Shown here in pieces: positions 1 to 5,259 of a stretch of DNA of 5,259 bases (position 1 is its first letter; the number at the start of each line of letters is the position of its first letter). Source of the DNA: Nitrospiraceae bacterium. GTDB lineage: Bacteria > Nitrospirota > Nitrospiria > Nitrospirales > Nitrospiraceae. The DNA lies in assembly GCA_025934615.1 (NCBI GenBank), contig JAICXS010000183.1, positions 1-5,259 on the forward strand, written 5' to 3'. The notes beneath the pieces are model-generated. The model searched no databases. It was not told the DNA's origin and saw nothing but the letters and a program-made list of their open reading frames with translations. A program made the translations under genes and the position numbers.

Positions 1-1158
1 CGCTTTGATATAGGCCGGCGGCAATGCGGCCGATTCAGTAATGACGGTCCCATCGCCGTCCTTGAACAGCACGGCTGGATCGGTCTGCGGCAACGCCGCT
101 TTCAGCATGCCCTCATCGAAGATCACCGAGGTCGTTTCAGACCGCTGCCTGCGATCCCAAATTCCCGTCGCCAAGGTGGCCTGTCCCCTTCCTGAGATGG
201 CGAGCAATGGAATGGACGGCCCACTCTTCGTTGTCACAGGGTTGAGCACGAGAGTGGAAAACTGTTTGGACTGCGCTAACCAGTGCATGGTATATCGCTC
301 GCGATGGGCTTCGATTTCCTTCGGCAATGACGGCGATTTCAGCAGTCCCCACCGATACGCCGCCCAATTATTCGCCTCTCGGATGGCGCCCTTCATCGGG
401 TGCAACTCGTGCGTCATGAGCACATCGTAATCCATGGCCGGCAAGAGATAGTAGGTCGCAGGAAACGAGGCAACGGCGGTGGGCTGGAGCAGCGTGCGAT
501 TCAAGCCGATCGTGACGCCGTACTGACTGTTTCGAAAAGCGATCATCGTGCCCTTGAACGGCACGCCTATCAACACGACTCCCGTGAGCTGCGCGGCACC
601 GGCCCATGTTTCCACCGCCTGCTCGGGGTCTTGAGTTCCATATCGAAGATAGTACGCCGTCATGAGACCGCCCATACTATGCGCCACGATGCGAATATCC
701 GTCACGCCGGCATGACGAAGATCCTGCACCACCGCATCCAGCTTTCGCACCGATGCCATAAGATCGTCTCGCCAGTCATACGAAAACGGCACGACGATGG
801 CACGGTCTTTAGCATAGTCCTGTAGCGCCTCAAGCATCGATCCGTAGCCGTCGACGGCGTACAACAAGGGAATGACCGGAACCTTCTCCAGAATGCCATC
901 CGGCTCCAGCCGAATCGCATCGTCCAATCCGAGTCCGGGAACCGGCAGAGTCAGCGGAAGATTCCCCGCCACGGCTTGTGCGGCTGAAATCCACACGACC
1001 TTGCCGTCCGACTCTCGCACGAGCCGAGTCCCGTAGTATCCAGGCACCAAGATCACGGCAGATTGAACGGCAGGGGCAACGGATTGCTTCGGGACGTCAT
1101 ATTGTCCACATCCCAGCAATGCGACCGTCAGGATCCATACAAGGGAAGTTCGTCCCAT
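1..1158 (-). CDS. LCAT-family (lecithin:cholesterol acyltransferase-like) lipoprotein, alpha/beta hydrolase, 3' end missing
   Basis: The frame is open from ATG at 1158 to the left edge, giving 386 residues with no stop, so the C-terminus is outside the window. The N-terminus is a short lipoprotein signal: Arg3, a hydrophobic stretch and lipobox LLGC with Cys17; Gly follows Cys, so outer-membrane sorting is plausible. Family marks in order are ILVPGYYGTRL (36-46, oxyanion-hole region), PFSYDWR (124-130, the YDWR signature of LCAT/PDAT proteins), AHSMGG (159-164, nucleophile Ser161) and DGDGTV (367-372, expected to hold the catalytic Asp). The catalytic His should lie just past the edge. Members hydrolyse or transfer acyl chains of phospholipids or other lipid esters; the substrate here is unknown. 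The start lies 2 bases after the treZ stop, and an in-frame TGA just upstream limits the N-terminus. No strong Shine-Dalgarno is visible, so coupling to treZ translation is likely. A generic lipase/esterase is the main alternative. Confidence 0.88.
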   Translation of the reverse strand, partial: MGRTSLVWILTVALLGCGQYDVPKQSVAPAVQSAVILVPGYYGTRLVRESDGKVVWISAAQAVAGNLPLTLPVPGLGLDDAIRLEPDGILEKVPVIPLLYAVDGYGSMLEALQDYAKDRAIVVPFSYDWRDDLMASVRKLDAVVQDLRHAGVTDIRIVAHSMGGLMTAYYLRYGTQDPEQAVETWAGAAQLTGVVLIGVPFKGTMIAFRNSQYGVTIGLNRTLLQPTAVASFPATYYLLPAMDYDVLMTHELHPMKGAIREANNWAAYRWGLLKSPSLPKEIEAHRERYTMHWLAQSKQFSTLVLNPVTTKSGPSIPLLAISGRGQATLATGIWDRRQRSETTSVIFDEGMLKAALPQTDPAVLFKDGDGTVITESAALPPAYIKA

Positions 1159-1160
1159 GC

Positions 1161-3074
1161 TCAGACGTCATGCGGCGACGCGGTCAAGAAGGTGGCGCAG
1201 CCGCCTGGAAGACGCCAGCCCTGTTCACTGTACGGATTCATCATGCCCGGCCCGCCATAGCGAGGATGGTCGCTTGACCAGACCGGCCGCCAATCGCGGC
1301 CTGTGACGGGAGCCAACAACGGTTCGGGCGCCGGTGAGTAGGCGAGATCCGGCCCCCAATTCAGCAGCAACAATCGATCGTCACCGCCCTCACCAAAGAA
1401 GCGGAGCACCAGAGCATCGGAACTTAATACGGCGCCATCCACGCGGTCGCGCCGTTGCGCGGCAATCACGGGATCGGTTCGACGGATGCGGAGCAGATCT
1501 CGATGAAAGTCATAGATCCGATGATGCGCGCGGCGTTCGGCCGGATTGAGTGTCGATCGGTGGAACGTCCCGTCCACCACCGGGTCGGCCACCTGATCCT
1601 GCGCCTCGGGCGATCCATGACTGGCAAATTGCGCCAAGAAGGCCCGGCGCCCCTGACGCACCGGCTTGGCCAACTCGGGCCGATGATCGGCGAAAAACAG
1701 AAAGGGAGTCGAGGCACCGAACTCTTGCCCCATGAATAGCATCGGCGTCTCCGGCGCCAGGAGCATCAACGCGGCAAACACGCGATAGCGGGCCGGACTC
1801 GCCAGAGCATGAATCCGCTCCCCATACAACTGATTCGCCACCTGATCGTGATTTTGAATGTAACAGACAAAGGCGCGTGCCGGCTCCGCTGTCACGACGG
1901 AACCGCGCGGCTTGCCTTGCCAGTCATACCGCTGCCCCTGATACAGGAAACCGCGCTTCACGGCCGATACTATTTCCTGAGCGGACCCGCGATAATCCGT
2001 ATAGTAGGCTTCCCGCCGGCCTGTCAGCGCGACGCGCACCGTGTGATGAAAATCATCGTTCCACAATGCATCGAGGCCACAGCCACCTTGATCGACCGGC
2101 CCAAGTAAGCGAACCTCCTGTGGTTCATTTTCGCCGATGAGCACGATGGACCGGGCGCCGGCCGCTTGGCGCGCACGGCGCGACAACTCGGCCAGGACAT
2201 GAACAGGGCCGGCATCATGGATATCTTGCGTCGCGTCGATTCGCAATCCATCGAGCCGGCACTCTCCGATCCAATAACAGGCATTCTGAATAAAAAACGC
2301 GCGGACCTCGCGTGACCCTGGTCCGTCGAAATTGATGGCCGCCCCCCAGTCGTTGTGATAGCGGTCGGTGAAGTAGTCGTCGCTATAGACGGTAAGATAA
2401 TTTCCATCGGGGCCGACATGGTTGTAGACGACGTCGAGGATGACGCCCAACCCCAGCCTATGAGCGGCATCGACAAATCGCTTCAGCGCTTCCACGTCCC
2501 CATACACGTGCGCCGGCGCGTACAGTGCAACCCCATCGTAGCCCCAGTTCCAGCGGCCTGGAAATTCGGCCACCGGCATGAGTTCAATCAGCGTAATTCC
2601 CAGGGCTTTCAGTGTGTCCAATTCACCGATCGCCGCATCGAATGTGCCGTCAGGCGTGAACGTTCCGATGTGAAGCTCGTAGATGACCTGTCCATGCATT
2701 TGGACGCCAGGCCAGTCATCGTCGTTCCATACAAATCGTCGAGGATCGACGATGAGGGATGGTCCGTGCGGTCCCTCCGGCTGATAGCGGGAGCAGGGAT
2801 CGGGACATAACGTCTCGCCGTCAAGGCGATATCGATAGCACATCCCGGCTTCCGCCTGCGACACGATGCCGGTAAAGTAGCCCCTCTCGTCTTTTTGCAA
2901 GATAACCGCCTCATGAAGGTCCTCCAGCCAGACATCGACACGCTCGCGCTTCGGAGCCCAGACGCGGAATGCGACGCCGGCATCTACAACGGTAGCGCCT
3001 AGCACGGCCTTCGTCGTGATTTGTGAATCGTTCAACGCAAAACGCTCGTTGTTTCTTTCGTTCCGTGCCGTCAT
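1161..3074 (-). CDS. treZ: Malto-oligosyltrehalose trehalohydrolase (TreZ), GH13 family
   Basis: A complete 637-residue cytoplasmic glycoside hydrolase (EC 3.2.1.141) that cleaves maltooligosyl-trehalose, made by TreY, into trehalose and a shortened maltodextrin. The N-terminal part (about 22-112) is a CBM48-like beta-sandwich containing FRVWAP (36-41) and DPCSRYQPEG (92-101). The GH13 barrel follows, with conserved regions DVVYNH (214-219), DGLRIDA (275-281, nucleophile Asp280), IGENEP (313-318, acid/base Glu315) and QNHDQVAN (407-414, Asp410). MLFMGQEFGASTPFLFFADH (445-464) is typical of TreZ and separates it from branching enzyme GlgB and debranching enzyme GlgX. A C-terminal beta domain ends the protein. 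Its length is slightly above the usual 550-610, mainly from a polar N-terminal extension of about 20 residues. The start is 6 bases after the topoisomerase stop, and that TGA is in the same frame, so no earlier start exists. No strong ribosome-binding site is seen. No treY, treX or glg gene is visible here. Confidence 0.94.
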   Translation of the reverse strand: MTARNERNNERFALNDSQITTKAVLGATVVDAGVAFRVWAPKRERVDVWLEDLHEAVILQKDERGYFTGIVSQAEAGMCYRYRLDGETLCPDPCSRYQPEGPHGPSLIVDPRRFVWNDDDWPGVQMHGQVIYELHIGTFTPDGTFDAAIGELDTLKALGITLIELMPVAEFPGRWNWGYDGVALYAPAHVYGDVEALKRFVDAAHRLGLGVILDVVYNHVGPDGNYLTVYSDDYFTDRYHNDWGAAINFDGPGSREVRAFFIQNACYWIGECRLDGLRIDATQDIHDAGPVHVLAELSRRARQAAGARSIVLIGENEPQEVRLLGPVDQGGCGLDALWNDDFHHTVRVALTGRREAYYTDYRGSAQEIVSAVKRGFLYQGQRYDWQGKPRGSVVTAEPARAFVCYIQNHDQVANQLYGERIHALASPARYRVFAALMLLAPETPMLFMGQEFGASTPFLFFADHRPELAKPVRQGRRAFLAQFASHGSPEAQDQVADPVVDGTFHRSTLNPAERRAHHRIYDFHRDLLRIRRTDPVIAAQRRDRVDGAVLSSDALVLRFFGEGGDDRLLLLNWGPDLAYSPAPEPLLAPVTGRDWRPVWSSDHPRYGGPGMMNPYSEQGWRLPGGCATFLTASPHDV

Positions 3075-3080
3075 GGCGAT

Positions 3081-4244
3081 TCACGGTTGGCAGTTAACGG
3101 TTTGCTTCTTAAGAGATCGCTTCAGCAAACGGGTCAGCGATGGCCTCTTTTTCGTCCCATTAACGCCGTGCTCCTCACGCCTCAGGCGCTGCTGAAGGAG
3201 TGCCAGCACCGCGGCTTCCTCGGCAGGAAGATCGTGAAGCGAGCGAGTCAACTCCTTCTTCACCCGGCGCGCGAGTGTTTGTAAGAGCGACCCATCCATA
3301 TAGAGGTCGATGACCGCCGGATGGATATAGCATTTGCGGCAGACCGCCTTGGTGTTTCCTAACCGTTTCGCCACGGATTCGATCGCCTGGACGACATTGC
3401 GCTTGGCTTGTGCTTTCGAATCGAAGGCCTGAAACTCTTGCAGCGCCTGCGCAGCCAGGACGGTCCCGGCCCAGGTCCGAAAATCCTTAGCGGTAAATTC
3501 CTCACCAGAGATTTCCTTGAGATAGGCATTCACATCGGAGGCATCGATGGAATGGCGAGCGCCCCGGTCGTCGATGTATTGAAACAGTTCGTAGCCGGGC
3601 AGGTCTTGACTTTGTTTAACAATTTTCGCGAGACGCCGATCGGTCAAATCGATGGCATGCACAATACCGCTCTTGCCACGGAATTCGAACGTCAAGGTTG
3701 CCCCCGACACATTCACATGCCGGTCCCGCATGGTTGTGAGGCCGAATGAATCGTTCTGGCGCGCGTATTCTTCGTTGCCGACGCGGATCAATGTCGTTTC
3801 CAACAATCGGACGACGGTCGCCAGGATTTTTGCGCGCGGCAATCCAGGCCGCGCGAGATCACGCTCCACGCGTCGGCGAATCTTCGGCAGGACGCGCGCA
3901 AAGACCAGCATCCGATCGTATTTGGTTTCATCCCGAACCTCACGCCATCGAGGATGATATCGGTATTGCTTTCGCCCCTTGGCATCGACTCCGGTCGCCT
4001 GCACATGTCCATACGCGATCGGGCAAATCCACACGTCTCGCCACGCCGGAGGAATTGCGAGCGATTTAATCCGGCCTAGCACGTCCACGTCTCGAATCAC
4101 CGCTCCATCGGGATCGAGATAGACCATCCCCGTTCCAACTTTTTTTCGCCGAATCCCGGGACTCGCATCTGTCACATAGCGAAGTCCGGCCGATTTGGCC
4201 GATTGGCTTGGATCAGTTATTTGTAACGCAGTGGCGGAGGGCAT
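3081..4244 (-). CDS. DNA topoisomerase IB (bacterial, poxvirus/eukaryote-like)
   Basis: A complete 387-residue type IB topoisomerase, which relaxes positive and negative supercoils through a transient 3'-phosphotyrosyl link without ATP. The N-terminal DNA-clamp domain starts at LRYVTDASPGIRR (21-33) and includes IPPAWRDVWICP (64-75) and QYRYHPRWREVRD (93-105). The catalytic domain carries RVGNEEYA (154-161, Arg154), FRGKSG (188-193, Lys191), KDFRTWAGT (253-261, Arg256) and CRKCYIHP (302-309, nucleophile Tyr306). These match vaccinia Arg130, Lys167, Arg223 and Tyr274. At the place of vaccinia His265, nine residues before the tyrosine, this protein has Asn297, as in known bacterial members such as the Deinococcus enzyme. 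The tail (about 352-384) is rich in Lys and Arg and probably binds DNA non-specifically. ATG 4244 is the only ATG, GTG or TTG in frame after an upstream in-frame TAG, so the start is firm although no clear Shine-Dalgarno precedes it. It is the first gene of a tight set with treZ. Confidence 0.96.
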   Translation of the reverse strand: MPSATALQITDPSQSAKSAGLRYVTDASPGIRRKKVGTGMVYLDPDGAVIRDVDVLGRIKSLAIPPAWRDVWICPIAYGHVQATGVDAKGRKQYRYHPRWREVRDETKYDRMLVFARVLPKIRRRVERDLARPGLPRAKILATVVRLLETTLIRVGNEEYARQNDSFGLTTMRDRHVNVSGATLTFEFRGKSGIVHAIDLTDRRLAKIVKQSQDLPGYELFQYIDDRGARHSIDASDVNAYLKEISGEEFTAKDFRTWAGTVLAAQALQEFQAFDSKAQAKRNVVQAIESVAKRLGNTKAVCRKCYIHPAVIDLYMDGSLLQTLARRVKKELTRSLHDLPAEEAAVLALLQQRLRREEHGVNGTKKRPSLTRLLKRSLKKQTVNCQP

Positions 4245-4352
4245 AGTTTCGTGAATCGTTGCCGACTGCTCAAAACGTTCTCCCGCGAGGGCGCGTAGAG
4301 CGGAGCCGGAGGCGTGACCTTTGCGCTACGTTGCTAGAGGCCTGTTTCAGCA
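4245..4352. other. Intergenic gap between oxidoreductase gene and topoisomerase IB gene
   Basis: These 108 bp are the only real non-coding stretch in the window and must hold any separate promoter for the topoisomerase-treZ-LCAT set. Read on the minus strand, I see no convincing -35/-10 pair, no Shine-Dalgarno at the usual distance from ATG 4244 and no hairpin followed by a T run. GGGAG occurs but lies more than 30 bases before the start codon, too far for a normal ribosome-binding site. Read-through from the oxidoreductase gene is therefore possible. Confidence 0.6.
4294..4330. repeat. Weak imperfect inverted repeat in the intergenic gap
   Basis: CGTAG at 4294-4298 pairs with CTACG at 4326-4330, extended by two more pairs (GC at 4300-4301 with GC at 4323-4324) across one mismatch. 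The loop is about 21 bases. No T tract follows on either strand, so it is not a standard intrinsic terminator. It could be a leader hairpin or chance pairing in GC-rich DNA. Confidence 0.2.
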
Positions 4353-5259
4353 TCACGTTACGGTCAGCGCCTGCGGCGCTGCCTGATCGATTCTCGTCCG
4401 CAGCCACGCCAACTGACGATCCGCATCCTTCTCGAATGAAATGCAGGCGTCGAGCAGCTCTTTATCGCGCAGCGCCTTGGCCGCTTGCACCAAACATTCG
4501 TAGCTGCAATGGACTTCAGACACAGCCAGCCAGAGGTCGGTGAGATCCCGCAGCAATCCGATGCCGCCGCTCCTGGGTCCTTGGAAGAGCGCATCCCGCA
4601 ATCGATCCGGCTCCTTGTTCCGCTTTTCTTGGTACCGGGCGACCAAAGGCTCGAGCTGTTCCACATGAGCCGTCGACCATTGCGCCATCAGCATGCAGGT
4701 AGCATAAATATCCGGCTCGACGACATGATGCTGCGCGACGTTCGTGAACGCCTCGGCCAAATGTTCGTCACCTTTGTGGGCCATCCCAATATAGATCGCA
4801 ATCGGCCGTTCGCCTTCGGCTTTGATAACCGCTTTTTTGACCTTGGCTGGCGCTTCGATGGCTTCTTTTGCGACGTGCTTGATCTGCTCCCCGACCTGTG
4901 CGGCGGTTTCCGCGATGCGCTCGCCGAGCGAGTCGGTCTTTACCTTCTGCACGCGGACAGCCGCATGCTTGAAATACGGTTGTTTGCTGACCGGATCCCA
5001 TTCGGTCATAGTCAATTCATTGGCCGCACGCGACCGATCAGGCTCGTCCCAGTAGCCGTAATGAAACGGCACGAAGACGTGACCGGCAATCATGTCACCG
5101 ATCCGCGCCGGCGCACTGATCCGTCCCCGTCGCGATTCCACCTCGACCATATCGCCCTCCTGAATACCCAGATGCGCGGCATCGTCCTCATGCATCTGAA
5201 CGAACGCATCCGGAGCCGCATCATGCAACGCTTTCGACCGGCCGGTCTTCGTTCGCGTA
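4353..5259 (-). CDS. Molybdopterin oxidoreductase, C-terminal part, with an extra helical C-terminal domain (5' end missing)
   Basis: The frame is open to the right edge (first full codon at 5258) and ends at TGA 4355-4353, leaving 301 residues of a larger protein. Visible residues 1-106 match the molybdopterin-dinucleotide-binding domain that ends enzymes such as assimilatory nitrate reductase and formate dehydrogenase: TRTKTGRSKAL (1-11), DAAHLGIQEGDMVEVESRRG (16-35), a VFVPFHYGYW segment (61-70), and DPVSKQPYFKHAAVR (88-102). The N-terminal iron-sulfur and catalytic Mo domains would lie upstream. Residues 108-150 look like an Ala/Lys/Glu-rich amphipathic linker. Residues 151-301 form a predicted helical bundle with paired acidic and His residues (His161, Glu165, His166; His198, Glu200; Glu248, His250, Glu254; Glu276, Asp280). 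I do not recognise this domain as a named family; it resembles ferritin-like bundles only in general character. A TTG at 5228 is in frame but falls inside the conserved domain, so it is not the start. The substrate cannot be fixed from this fragment. Confidence 0.85.
   Translation of the reverse strand, partial: TRTKTGRSKALHDAAPDAFVQMHEDDAAHLGIQEGDMVEVESRRGRISAPARIGDMIAGHVFVPFHYGYWDEPDRSRAANELTMTEWDPVSKQPYFKHAAVRVQKVKTDSLGERIAETAAQVGEQIKHVAKEAIEAPAKVKKAVIKAEGERPIAIYIGMAHKGDEHLAEAFTNVAQHHVVEPDIYATCMLMAQWSTAHVEQLEPLVARYQEKRNKEPDRLRDALFQGPRSGGIGLLRDLTDLWLAVSEVHCSYECLVQAAKALRDKELLDACISFEKDADRQLAWLRTRIDQAAPQALTVT

Noticed and set aside
400..825. Plus-strand open frame of 141 codons
   Set aside because: It lies antisense to the LCAT-family gene, whose reading frame is supported by several motifs; the predicted protein is Arg/His-rich and shows no recognisable domain.
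1169..1171. ATG as an alternative start for the LCAT-family gene
   Set aside because: It is not in frame with the lipoprotein reading frame, and the frame of ATG 1158 has a TGA just upstream.
2024..2476. Minus-strand open frame of 150 codons in another frame
   Set aside because: It overlaps the catalytic core of treZ, and its composition (Ser, Arg, Met, Ile-rich) looks like an out-of-frame translation.
2355..2810. Plus-strand open frame of 151 codons
   Set aside because: It is fully antisense to conserved GH13 regions of treZ and is best explained as a shadow of GC-rich coding DNA.
4281..4290. CCCGCGAGGG as a possible terminator stem
   Set aside because: Only three pairs close a four-base loop and no T run follows on either strand.
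5226..5228. TTG as the start of the oxidoreductase fragment
   Set aside because: The frame stays open upstream to the window edge and encodes TRTKTGRSKA, which belongs to the conserved dinucleotide-binding domain, so the gene begins outside the window.

Overview
This 5.26 kb window carries four protein-coding genes, all on the minus strand and read from the right edge to the left. The two outer genes run off the window. Coding density is high: the only intergenic stretch longer than a few bases is 108 bp (4245-4352). I found no tRNA, rRNA, CRISPR array, insertion sequence or integrase. The base composition looks moderately GC-rich. The gene content (assimilatory-type molybdopterin oxidoreductase, bacterial topoisomerase IB, trehalose enzyme, diderm-type lipoprotein) points to a free-living Gram-negative environmental bacterium. 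Nitrospira-like or a related phylum is my guess, but the sequence alone does not prove it.

Layout in transcription order. (1) 5259-4353 is the 3' part of a molybdopterin oxidoreductase of the nitrate reductase/formate dehydrogenase superfamily. Its usual last domain is followed by an extra, mostly helical domain of about 150 residues that I cannot assign to a named family. (2) 4352-4245 is a short gap without a convincing promoter or terminator. (3) 4244-3081 is a complete DNA topoisomerase IB. (4) 3074-1161 is a complete malto-oligosyltrehalose trehalohydrolase (TreZ). (5) 1158-1 is the N-terminal 386 residues of a lecithin:cholesterol acyltransferase (LCAT)-family lipoprotein; its 3' end lies outside the window.

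The topoisomerase, treZ and LCAT-like genes are separated by only 6 and 2 bases and are very probably co-transcribed, with translational coupling likely. TreZ releases trehalose from maltooligosyl-trehalose; its partner TreY (maltooligosyl-trehalose synthase) is not in the window and may lie nearby. Placing a topoisomerase with a compatible-solute enzyme suggests a stress-linked operon, but that is inference. The least familiar features are the C-terminal helical extension of the oxidoreductase and the tight coupling of a lipid acyltransferase/lipase-like lipoprotein to a trehalose-forming enzyme. Nothing here amounts to a clearly new biological system.
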